This document shows positions 12,067 through 23,800 of a DNA stretch of 64,000 bases, in pieces. Origin of the DNA: Dasyornis broadbenti. Lineage: Eukaryota; Chordata; Aves; Passeriformes; Dasyornithidae. The notes below the pieces were generated by a model, which had not been told where the DNA came from, made no database searches, and saw only the letters and a program-made list of their open reading frames with translations. The DNA lies in assembly GCA_013397935.1 (NCBI GenBank), contig VZRN01004506.1, positions 1,459,446 to 1,523,445 on the forward strand, in the 5' to 3' direction. Numbering within the stretch: position 1 is the first letter of the stretch; each line of letters begins with the position of its first letter. Both the position numbers and the translations under genes were made by a program.

Positions 12067-15030
12067 TTTGTTTTTCTTCCTCTACCTTTATTTCCGTGCC
12101 AGAGCTAGAATTTCTTTACCGAGATCTACTTCCTGAGACAGTTTAATGCATTAGTGCTTCTTTTCTTTGCTTGCCATGCTGTGTGCCCTGTGAGCTGTTC
12201 ATTAAACATGCTTAAGTAACTTGCATTTATTGTCTCTGCAAACTGTTTTGAAACACATTCAGGTTTTAATCTACTTCATGTCCGTGGTACCAAATTTTCC
12301 TTGTGACACTAGAAGTATTCCTGCAAAAATTACTTCTGTTATCCTTTTTCAACATTAATTCAGGAGTACTGCTATGTTTTGGATTGGAGTAAGTCCAGTA
12401 CTGCTATTTTTGATGATGGACAACACTTTCTTCCTCTGGGAGATAAAACAGTCAAATTATAACAAGCTGTTTTGCCTTGCTGCTTCAGGCTGCCTCTGGT
12501 CCAAAAGATGAAATCATAACAAAGCAAATGCCTCAACTAACTAAATAATCAAGCACATCACTACTTAGAGAGAGGAGTAAAAACCTTCAGGGTTGAAGAA
12601 TCAGAATGTTTGCAAAAATCAGCCTGCGTACATATGGCAATAAGTCTTCCTGAAGTTTCCCTCTCTGTTTAAAAGAGAAGCAACAAGTCAGTACTACAGA
12701 CAACCAAAACCTGATGTACAAAACACACCTCAGACACCCATTTGGAGATACTTATGGGGAAAGACAAAACTGTCGTGAATAGACAAGCAAAGCACCAGAG
12801 AGAGAAACTTTACACAGGCTCTGGGCTCTCACCATTTCAGGGACCCTAAACTACCCACCTCTTTTCCCTCTTCCCAAATCTTTCAGTGGAGACAACATTT
12901 GACTCAGTACAGAGAGATAGCCGTGGGAAACACAGCTGATAAAACTAAAGGAAAGCCTTTGCATTGTTACATAGGAGCGAAAGGAAGAGATGGGAAAGGC
13001 ACAGTTGCCCAACAGTGCCAACAGTGCAGGTCAAATGTGTTTTGCTAACAGAACGCTATAATCAAGCGTGAGATATTTGGTGAGTGCTCAGAGTTCAAAT
13101 AAAGTGTTGAAATACACAGTTATAACACAAAATTAAGAAACCAAATTGCATAGAATTTAAGAGTGAAAGAGCATATCCCAAACACCACCTACACTTATTG
13201 TGATGCATCTAGACAAATTTCAAACTGTAATTGAAATATTCTGTGTTACCAAATACAAGGAACATGACTACAATTGAGCAGATGGCATGGATGTATCCCC
13301 TAGCATTCTTGGTCCAACAACTCTGAATGTTGATGGGAGAAGAATAGTCTTCAGAGGCTCACATGGCCATCCTACATAGAATTTCTTTCTCCGCTTATCT
13401 GATCCAACAGACCTTTCTTCCTTTTTCACATGTTTCAAGAGAATATACATGAGTAGTAGCTTCCATCCCTAGTGAAAAAGCTATGCTCAAAAAATTCCTC
13501 TTTATCAGCTGGTCTGAATTAGCAAATCCAAATAGTTATAGCACATGAACAGGACAGATGTGACAAAGCCAAAAATAGGAGGCCAGAAGTAAAATCACAA
13601 TCCTGATATTAGAATATGAAGTTCTTGAAGGTCTAAGACTATGTCTGAGGTATAGGACCTGGAATCACTCACCATCTCCTGGTGCCAGATGTATCCTGAC
13701 TCCACTCTGCCCAGGATCCATGGCAGGGTGAGAGTTGAGTACAGGCCTCCTGCCAGTCAACCTGATTTCCAAGGGAAAAATAATTAACAAACCTTGCCTC
13801 ATGACTTAATACAAAAATCACATTTGCCACTCCACCTAGACAGAGCCTTTAAATTCTCTTAGCAATGAGCCAGTTAATTAAATCAGCACAGAGCCCTTTC
13901 AGTGTTGTTAACCAGCCCAGACTGCTAGCACGGTCTCATTTTCCACCACGAGCCAACCCATGTCCCGACTCCTGGCTGCACTGAAGCAAGAAAGGTCCTG
14001 AAAGTCTATAATTAATTATTTTATCTCAGTTGCACTTGCATGAATCTGGAGTAAATTCAGGGAAGAAAACGGAGATATTTCTGATTCCGAGCCATATAAT
14101 TCAGGTGAGGATCTGACCACCCAATATGTCTGCAGAGAAACTCTTATGCCCACTTAGGCATGAGTCGCATTCATGTAGGCAGCCAGCTCACACCTGGCTG
14201 GTCTACAATTTCTACCGTTTCCTTTTTTCCCCCTGTCAAATCTTCCTACCCTCAATGGATGCAATTCATGTTCTTTTGATGGATGGCAAAGAGTAGGTTA
14301 AATTCTTGTCCCAGTTTTGTGTGTGGAGTTGTTAAGCATCAGAAAGGAGGCTAGCCAAAAAAGGCACTGCGTATCATTCCGCAGATCATTAACTGGAAAC
14401 GTAATCTGCCCCGCTCCGAGTGTCACATCCAAGAAAAGACCACAGAACGAGCAGCACAGTGCTCTGAGCAGGGGAGTATTCAGTGTTCCTCTCCTTGCCC
14501 CAGGTGCAGGCATTGCAGTCAGCAGCCAAGCACAAATCAGCGTTCTACACAAAACGTCTCAGAACCTGATAGCAGATCCAAGCAGCTATTCAGCATCACG
14601 CACTCTGAAGTGGTCATGTAATTTATATATTATGATAATCTGGTTTTCATCTAACCTACTAATTGAACCGCTGTTTCATTTAAATAATTGGCAACCTGAC
14701 TCCCCACCCATGTTGTGGAACATGCACATGACTCTGTTGCAAGGATACCATTAACCTAGAAAAAACGTCATGAAATAGGAACAAAGATAAATTTCCAAGG
14801 AAAAGAAACAGTACTCACTTTCACAGGAGCTTATCTCTCATTATGCATTTTAAAACAGGTAAAGTTTTAAACATTTAGAAGGAGAAATTATTTCTAACAC
14901 TGTTTGAAAGGATCACTTTCAACACTTTATTTTAGGAAGGATTTGGGTTTTGTTTTCCAGATTTTGTTTGGGGTTTTAAATATATCTACAATGTATCGAC
15001 AGTAATGAGTCTCTTTCCTAAAAGTCTTGC
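12067..15030. other. Gene-free single-copy stretch
   Basis: No repeat end or exon is recognised. It contains the longest ORF of the window (14317-14754, 145 codons, + strand), but that translation has no domain, its start follows no promoter or acceptor that I can see, and an 84-codon frame on the opposite strand overlaps it. I treat it as chance. Confidence 0.6.
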
Positions 15031-15500
15031 AGATTGCTCTGGTGAGACACCAAGCTGGAGCACTGAGTACAGTTCTGGTGTCCCCAACGTAAGAAAAACA
15101 CAGAAATGTTGGAACAAGTCCAGCTGAGGGCCACGAAGTTGATGAGGACTGGAGCACCATCCCTATGAGGACAGGCTGAGAAAGCTGGGGCTGTTCAGCC
15201 TGGAGAACAGAAGATTGAGTGGGAGAGGGACTCTTCATCAGGAAGCATCATGATGGGACAAGGGGGAATGGCTTCAGACTGCGAGAGGGAAAATTTAGGT
15301 TAGATATACAGTTCTTTGTTGTGAGGATGGTGAGGGACTGGAACAGGATGCCCAGAGAAGTTGCCCCATCGCTGGAAGTGTGAAAGGCAGCTGGAATGGA
15401 GCTCTGAGCAACCTGGTCTTGTGGAAAGTGTCCCTGGCAGGAGGGCTGGAATTAAATGATCTTTAAGGTCTCTCCCAACCCGAAATAGTCCATGATTCTA
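15031..15500 (+). mobile_element. CR1 LINE 3' fragment with internal deletion
   Basis: A sense-oriented CR1 end of about 470 bp covering the end of the reverse-transcriptase ORF region and the 3' UTR. Landmarks in order: CTCTGGTGAGACACC (15037), GTTCTGGTGTCCCC, GAGGGCCACGAAGTTGATGA (about 15126), AGGACAGGCTGAGAAAGCT, GTTCAGCCTGGAGAACAGAA, TGGAACAGGATGCCCAGAG (about 15340), and the terminal AAATGATCTTTAAGGTC with TCCCAACC and ATGATTCTA at 15492-15500. Between about 15210 and 15225 it jumps from the AGAACAGAAG region directly to GAGAGGGACTCTTCAT, omitting roughly 90 bases usually present in CR1. Frames are broken, so no protein is made. It is the best preserved CR1 here. Confidence 0.9.
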
Positions 15501-18500
15501 CCATAATCAGTCTAGCAGCGGCTATCAAACATCTAGCATGGGACTTTCAAATCAGCAAAGGCCACAATAAAGACAAGAAGAATCACAAGGCCACACAACG
15601 TTGGTACGGATATTTCTTCTGTCAAATATTCCTTGGCCTGGCTCTGCAAGGCTGTGTCCTGTCTTGTCTTTATACACTGCTCTTCCGCAGAGAGTGCTGT
15701 GTAAGCAGCACTCAGCATTTGCTCATTTTAGCCATGGTTTGCCCGTCTCCTGTAGGGTTGGGGCAAGACTGCTGTGCACCCACACACTCCCAGCTCCAGG
15801 TTACCTTGTGATGCCAGTGAGGTTGCAACATGCAAACAGCCAGTGCTTTCAGCTTGGACAGTCATTTATACAGAGGGGACACAATCCTTCCCACTTTTAC
15901 AGCATTTCACACAGTCAGCAGGTGTGAGACAGTGAAGAACCACAAAATGCTATTAAGCACCCTTACCCTAATTATGAAGTCTGTGGGGTTTCTTTCAGTT
16001 TTCCACTTCAGTTTGAAGTAGCCAGCCATGTCACAGTAGCATAAAGAGGCCTCTGTCCCTTTCAACACATGAAATAAAGGATATAAATTGCAATTAAAAG
16101 ACATACTCAAACCATTCTCCACTTCTCTTGTTCTGTACCAGTGCACAGTTGTTCTATGCTGCTCCTTACCAAGAGGTGCAGTGCTGTGAAAGGAAGCAAG
16201 ATAAGTTAGTAGTGGCAAGTTCCTCATTCAGATATTCTATTAAGAATATTATAAAAAATGTATATGTTGCAGGAAACTATTTACTCAGTTTAATAGGTAA
16301 GGGTATTGAATATGACTGTTGTACTTCTTTATGCATTAATTAAGAGTTTTTTTAAAAATGGAAGAAGAATGGAATGAAAAGAGATATAAATTGGGTCTTA
16401 TTCCAGCAAAAAATGCAGCCTGGATTTCCTAAGTGTTTACTTAGCACAGTGCTGTTTTCACAGCTCATTTCAAATTTTACAAATGGTCTTTTTCATTACA
16501 AATTTTCAGGCCAATTCTGTTAAATATAATAACTGAAAAGTTTCCATGGAGTCACAGATTTTAAGAAGTTTTTCTTTTCCTCATCAAAATTTTCTCTTTT
16601 CCCTTTGTTTCCTTTCCATGATGTAATTTAAACCAATGGGTGGAATTCCTACCCCTGAATAAAACTTTTTTTCCCTGCTGCTTCCAATACCACATACATT
16701 TTCTGTATAGTTGAGCTCCTCACATTTTAAATGGCTTTTTAAAGTTTTTCGTTAACTGAGATGTTACTTTCTTCAGCCTTCTCATCATTTTAGGCTTCCT
16801 CTCACGTCTTGGACTCAGATCTAAATACTTATAGATTATGTGTAGATAAGGCAATGGGGGCAACCGTGTGGACCAGCCTGGGCTGGCAGTGCCAGGTATG
16901 AAAAATCAGACACAAGCCAAAGATCCTTCCTCGAGGAATTTTCTGCCATGAAAGCTGCAAGAACTTAGGGGCACATGGACTGAGACTGAGCTGAGGTTGC
17001 CATGGCAAGCACTGTGAAACTCAAGCGCCAAGCCTGCAGGAGCACCATGGGCTTTGATGTCTCCTGGGCATTGTCATTTAGGGTTTAACATAGCCCAAGC
17101 GCTTTTGGCTTGTTTTCCGTGATGGTCCCCAACTGTTCCGTAGCCTTTCCACGGGGACTTCAATTTCAAATGCCCTCATGGTTTATCTTGCACTGATCTC
17201 AAGCCCTCAAAATCCACCAGATGTGAATACTGACAAACAAACCCATTTATCTTGGGAAGACGAACCAAAAGCAAACATGAAAATAACCCTGCGTATTGTC
17301 TAACAATTCCCTCTGGCATCTCTCTTTGGAAATAAAAAATGCAAGACAGAAATTCTTCTTTCTGATTCTTACTAGCTAAGCTAATTTTTCTCGGTCACGT
17401 TGAAAAGAGTCAAACTGGCTATCAATGTAGCTTAATAACACTGTCAACTCTTTGCTTTCTGCTGCAGCAGTTGGGATGAAAAACTGGTTTGTTCTTATCA
17501 CAGAGATCTGCCTGCAGCTCTTTGTTTGCCTTCCCCTCTGCAACAAAACAGCTTGTTACTATGGGATTATGTCAAATAAGCACTTATTATTTCTTAGTCC
17601 CTCGATTCCGAGCCCTCCCCATCCTCTGGCTGGGCTTCGTCCTGAACCACAACCGACAATTTCTGTAGAGCTGCAAAGGGACTCATCTTGTTCACTCAGC
17701 TCCTGCTCTCCTATTTCCTGAGCAAAAAGTCAGTGATCAAAAGCTTTAATTCCTGAACTCTGTCCACCTGCAAGATACCAAGAGAAAAAGAATAAACAGT
17801 ACTTGTTCTACCAACCACCGTACACTGCAAACTACTCACTGCAACTAGGTCATTAATAGGATTTGTTAAGGTTGGAGAGAATAACCAAAACAACCCATAA
17901 TTTCCCTGACAGCTCCAGCTGAAGGGGAAATTTCTTCTGCCTGTTCTGCCCTGTGGAGCTTTAATTGTATATTCTGTTCCCAGAGGGCCAAATTATACTC
18001 TCAGTTACAACCATGATATAATTAAAGTTAATGTAGTTGCTCTGGTCTAATTGAGGGCATAGTTTATTGCAGCAAATGTTACATTACAATAAATCATTGA
18101 GAAGGATTCCAAGCTTTATATATCACTCAGTTTCTGGAAAACTGAGTTAAAAGTCTTTAAATAAAGCTTCACTGTAGTGGCTAATGGCTGTCCTCACCAA
18201 AAAAATCTATGGCTATACACTAAGATAAACACGGAGTAGCACATTCATCACTTCTATCAGCTTCACTCACTATCCTATTTTTTGGTAGTTTGTTTGGGTT
18301 TGGGTTGTGATTTGTTGGGTGATTTGTTTGTTTGTTTCATTGGTTTTTTAAATCCATTTAGAATTGTTCTAATGGTTGTAATCCTATTTACACACATATC
18401 TCATAAACAAACAGTGCCACAAACGTACCTGCTGTGCACTACAGAAACAGGTGTTCATTGCTGCCTGCATGTGTGTGCGCAGCAGAGAGAAAGGACTTGT

Positions 18501-19246
18501 CCCCCTATCAAATATCTTACTGTGCTGCCAGCAAAGGCACCATTCTAACACCTGTGGGCAGAACCAACACAGCTGAGTTTCAACCCAGCTAGCCTGGGTG
18601 CCGGTAGCGGTAAAGCCAGGACAATTTTGCCCATTTAAGAGCCATCCTGTGCTAAAGTGTGCCCATACATTCCAATTCCCGCAGTGCCTATAGCAAAACC
18701 TGTGCTTTGTGTCTCTTTTCTGCTATTACAGCTTTCAGGTGGATAAAACCTAGAACTTGCAAAGTGAAAAGTTACAGTGTTAAATTGTCACATCAGTTTA
18801 GTCTGCATGAACCTGACTGGAAATCTGCATCACCTTGTTCTTACAGATAATCCCTTACCACTGTCACAGTTCTACAGATCTGCCATTGTTACCCCTTCAA
18901 TTCATCAGAGGCCCATTAATCTAAACCACCATTAAAATAAAAGTCTGTCATTCAAACATTGGTAGATAACACTGATATTTGATTCCTTAAATGTGGTTAT
19001 TCAAGTCAACTTTATTAAAGTAACTTTAAATGCAGCTTCTTGCATTCTGGTAATTATGAAAGACTTGGAAAAGAAAAGAGGTTAGTTGTTTTTTTTTTAA
19101 GTGTTCAGATTTTATAATCAATGCTCAGAAAAACTTCTCCCTTTCATTCAATTTTGCCTCACATTACCTTTTTGCTTCACTCTGCATTTTAACACCTTTA
19201 GAAACAGTGCATTTAATTCCCAGGTCTGAAATAGCTGGAAATGCTC
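15501..19246. other. Gene-free single-copy stretch
   Basis: I see only short ORFs without domains. A near-palindromic RFX-like site (GTTGCCATGGCAAG) lies at 16996-17009 inside a slightly GC-richer patch (about 16850-17170). The AT-rich part around 17990-18110 (TATAATTAAAGTTAATG and similar) could be regulatory, but nothing can be shown from the sequence alone. Confidence 0.6.
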
Positions 19247-19279
19247 TGTGTGTGCGTGTGTGTGCGTGCGTGTGTGTGC
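19247..19279. repeat. GT-rich microsatellite
   Basis: An interrupted GTGTGCG/TGTG run. The cysteine/valine-rich peptide it encodes in one frame is an artefact of the repeat. Confidence 0.85.
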
Positions 19280-20049
19280 AGCTGTGTGATGTCTTTATTC
19301 TCCTTACCTTCAATTTTCTTTATGTGTTTGTGGAACTGCTGTTGTCAAAAACCACTTTCTCTCCTCTAAGCTTGGTATTGTCACAGAGAGTCTTAGGAAC
19401 TGAAACCTTGTCACCAGCTCTTAAATGACTCTTCTTTCTTTAGTTCACCATTTCTATTCTGTAAATATTGCATAATCACACCAGAGTCTTTACAATACGG
19501 GCCTGAATGGATGAGTTATTAATTCTTTTCACTTTTTGGGGGGGAACACAAAGTATGAGCTTTTAAAAGTTAAACAAAGGATTATCTCCTGTGACTGGGA
19601 GTGATAATTGTGCCATTAGCAGTCGTTCATCCCATGCTTATCCAGTGCCTAAGGGTCTCCAGATTTCAAGCTCTGGCTCTCTTGTACTCTTCTATTTCAT
19701 TGCCTGAAGGCAGGGAAAAAGCAGGTCAGGGTGAAGGTGAGCCTCTTAAAAACTCCTCTGGGCCTCAGGTCCCTGCGCCTCCCCTCTTGAAAGGAGTAGG
19801 CACACAAAATATCTAAGGACCCTTTCCCTAGGGACCTCTCTTCAGGTAGTCTGTTGGCTGGCAAACAGGAAAACATATCATGTCTACTCACCCACTTAGG
19901 TTTTTCCCTTGATATTTTGTAGTGCCTCACATCACTGTATCTTTTGAAGATTTCTTATTTCAAGTAGAGCCAGCAGTTGGAGACTGCCTGTCTGGTTCTA
20001 CCAGCACTGAGAAAGTTTTCAGTCCTCAAAGGTATTTTAGATTAGTGTT

Positions 20050-20080
20050 TCTCTCTCTCTCTCTCTCTCTGTATATATAT
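20050..20080. repeat. (CT)n followed by (TA)n microsatellite
   Basis: A CT run at 20050-20070 passes into TATATATAT at 20072-20080, followed by an AT-rich tail to about 20150. A second low-complexity AT-rich stretch lies at about 20517-20620 (repeats of AATATAGAAT and ATAATAATAG). Confidence 0.9.
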
Positions 20081-20762
20081 AAATGTGTCTGTCTGTGTAT
20101 ATGGAAAAAAATAAAAATAGATATATGAAAATATATATAAGCAAATAAACTGAGACATTACTTATTTAAAAGTTATGTTTTTACACTGTTTATGTCAGAG
20201 TGGATTTTTTTTAACTTCAATTCCTTCTTTCTTCCCAGGTCTAGACTACCACAGAATCATGTACTGTTCACCTTCAAGTTCTCCAGTGCTGGGGTTTGTT
20301 CAGCTTTGCACAGATCAGAGGTGGCTTTCCAGGGTTCCCTGCCAGCTCCCTTTGGTCTTAAGAAAATTTATTTGTGCAGCTCCAGTTATATTCTTGTTGG
20401 TCACAATAAAAAAAGCCCAATTACTTTGTTTATAGGAAAGGAATACACTTATTTTTTCCCTCACAGGCTGGAGCACATGACCATTCTGTGGGTTGGATTC
20501 CTATCTAGCTGGGACTAGATATAAATAGGTACATATATAATAGATAATATATAATGGTTATTGAATATAGAATATAGAATATAATAATAATAGTAATAAA
20601 TATAGATACAAATAGACATAAACCTAACAGGTTCATCAGTTATACAGGAGTAGCCTACACCCTTCTTGAACTGCAGGCACACCAAGCACAGCCCTACACA
20701 AATGATTAAGCCTGGGCCCAAGTCAACAGCTGAATCACATGGCCAGTCAGAAGACTGTGCTG

Positions 20763-20764
<2 letters not shown>

Positions 20765-20825
<61 letters not shown>

Positions 20826-20829
20826 GANG

Positions 20830-20863
<34 letters not shown>
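20765..20863. repeat. Long poly-A tract broken by GGGGANG
   Basis: 58 A residues (20765-20822), then GGGGA, an N at 20828, a G, and 34 more A residues (20830-20863). No LINE or processed-gene body that would explain a poly-A tail is recognised immediately upstream. The poly-lysine and poly-phenylalanine ORFs covering it are artefacts. The N with odd G residues suggests a sequencing or joining error in the homopolymer. Confidence 0.95.
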
Positions 20864-20865
<2 letters not shown>

Positions 20866-23800
20866 AAAAGGAGGAAGAATTCAAATGCCTGGCCATGGGA
20901 GGAAATGAGCCAGCAGCAGCTGCTAAAGCCAAAATCAATGGGCTGCTCAGGGATCCAGCAGCACGGCTGGCATGAGCAAGACCTGCTTCACCATAAATTA
21001 ATGAGTCCTCCGGGAGCTTTGTCGGCTACTGTCCATGAATCACTCCAGGATTCCCCTCCACAGAGAGTCTGCATCTTCTGTGGCTTTTGATCACACGAAG
21101 ATTTGGTTTGTGACTCAGGAAGAAGGAGAGTTAGGCCAGCCCCACACTAATGTCCAAATACCATGTGCATCTTGGAGCGTATGTCTTCCACACTCAATGG
21201 AATGAGTGAAATCAGATATTCCTGTGTTTAGATTATTTCAAGCAAAAGCATCTCTTGGAAGATTTAGCCCTCTTCCACTCTCTAACATCAAGCACACAGC
21301 GATCATGACAGCAATCTTTATCTGAATACTTGTAGCAGCTGTTTCCACAAGACAGTCTGGGAAATGGAAAGGCGTCTTTTAAACTGATTGTTTATTTCAA
21401 CAAGTTTTTTGAGGGACCGTCTTCATCACAAGTCAGTGCTTCAGTGAACTTTACTGAAGATTGGCTGAAGCATAAAATAGAAATACATTGAAATATTCCT
21501 GTTAGTCATTAAATTCAGTTAAGTTGTTATGGTTTAAAGTTGATTGGAACTGTGGGGTTTTGTGCACAACCATACAAGAGGCATGAAAAATTAAAGGTAC
21601 AGGAGATCATCTACTGCAGGTGTGTACTCCATTTCTGTTCATGCCATTATATGGCATTTTTTAGGAGACGAACATGACATGAAATTACTACAGACACACT
21701 GTTGACTCCACAATGCACATTTGACTTATATTTTCTGGAGAGTTAATACGGAATAGTAATATGTATAAAGGGATTATAATGGGCTTGAGAGATCATACAT
21801 GACTTCAGAAATGTTTCAAAGTGCTGCCTGCCACTCCTACAGACAGGAAGAAATTATCTTCTTTATTTATTTTTTTAGTAGCCATCTATTTATCCAGGAT
21901 TGTATCAGACTGTTGCTGTAATGTCTAGCCATTTTCAAGGGAAATTATATGTGAGCTTGCCATTTTTTTTAACCTCTGAACATTTTTGAGCTTTTCATCA
22001 TCTTACAACCAAAAGAGCACTTAGTCTAAGGATGCTTGAAAGGACTATCAAGGGAAAGCTATGTTGAATAATTGGGTTCTTGCATTGAGTGTTTAGAGTG
22101 GCACATGTGCTGGTCATTCTTATTTTGTCTGGCAACAAGTTCCACAGCCTTAGTCCAGCTCCTGTGAACACTTTGTTTCCTGTGGTTACGGGACTTTTCC
22201 TATGTTGTTGACAGCTTCATTTTTTCAGAGAAGCAAAGCTGTAGCATGAGGTCATCCTGGTTCATCTGCTATCCCACAAGAAAAGAAAGACTGGGAAGAG
22301 CTACAGTACTACAGAAAGTATTGGTGTAGGTTAATGTGTGGCATCTTATAATAAATAAAAAATGTGCTTACTCATTTCCCAGGAGAAAAGTTATAATGCA
22401 GTGATTTATAACTACAGAAGTAATACCCATCATATTAAGTGAGTATTTTTCCAGTTTTATACAACTTAACAGGCAGCAAAATCAAATTCTGTTCAAATGA
22501 AAAATCATACAATGAATATACTAAAATGCATCTCTCATCTTTGTTCCAAGGCATGGTGTCACATGTCTTAAAACAACACTCTCAGGAAATTATTTACCTT
22601 TTTCTAAGATTCATATCTTTTAACTTTGTACAAGACCTGCCTTGTACAGACACAGTATCATCCATGCTTCTGACTAAAGCTCTTAGTCACCACAAAGATT
22701 GGAGAAATTGTCATTGCTACTGCCACTGTTGTTATTATTATTGTCACTGGCAGTGGAGGAGCTTCCCACAAGCAGATGCTCCTTCCTTTCTTCTGCTGTG
22801 CCCGTGAGCCTTTCTGCCTTGACTGAAATACAAAAATGGGGCAAGACAAAGGTGCAAGGCAGAGGAAAACATTCCAAAATTCTCAGACTCAGACAAACTC
22901 CTAAACTCATGGTATCAATGAGAACTTTACCTGCAATGGGCCAGGATTTCACCCTTTCGGTTTCCCCAGCCACCCACACGGTCTGTTGTAACACAGCTCA
23001 TGCCAACTCCCATCTCAGCATCTAGAGCTTAACAGAGCATTTAAGGCATCATCATCTGTGGTAGGGGTTAAGGGAAGGGCTGAGCCCATTCAAAATGCGT
23101 GTGGGTGAGACGAGGTTCCACCGTTCGTAGCGTCCTACCAGGCCGCACATTTCAATCAAAGCAGACTCTTACCAAATGAATAACCTCCTTGACTATTTAA
23201 ACTGGTAACTTTTTTCTAACATTGCTGTTTATAATTAGATTTCACAGAAAACCAGACCGGTGGGTTTCTCCGAGCCTGACATTTTTATCATGTGAAATAT
23301 GTTGGATCAGGTAATCAAAAGGCCTTAAGGTCAGGTAGCATGACTGAATTGCTGTTAGTAATTAAATGTGCGATAAATAACAGTATCTGCTGTAGCTAGG
23401 AAAGACCGCGTAGGTAGCTCTGCGTTCTGTTTTATAAATCATATTAAAAAAAAAGTGTAGGGGTTGTTTTATATTAAACATGGTGGTTATATGTGCCAAA
23501 GATTTATTAGTCCAGTCTGTCTTATGGAGAGTGGCTGCAGTCCAGATTCATGTGGTAGAATAATAAAAATTTTTAAATGGCTGTAGAAGCTGATGGACCA
23601 AAAGGGAGTTAGTTACTCCATTGGCTGCCTGTGACGTCATGTGCAGCCCCATATCTGTTTACGAGAGGTTTATTCCCCTTAATTTCCACCTATATCATAA
23701 TACCAATCAGACATTCAAAGGCAGACTGCTGCTAAGAAATCACCAAACTTCCCTGCTGACCAGAGTCTCTCAGCCCCATCTACTTCACCCTGAACCTGGG

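Noticed and set aside
11876..12146. Repetitive FLPS-type protein
   Set aside because: Translation of the CCTT microsatellite crossing an N.
14317..14754. Longest ORF of the window, 145 codons, + strand
   Set aside because: No domain, no splice or promoter context, an opposing frame on the minus strand, and a length that is not exceptional for 64 kb of vertebrate DNA read in six frames.
20666..20975. Poly-lysine and poly-phenylalanine proteins
   Set aside because: Translations of the poly-A tract in both directions.
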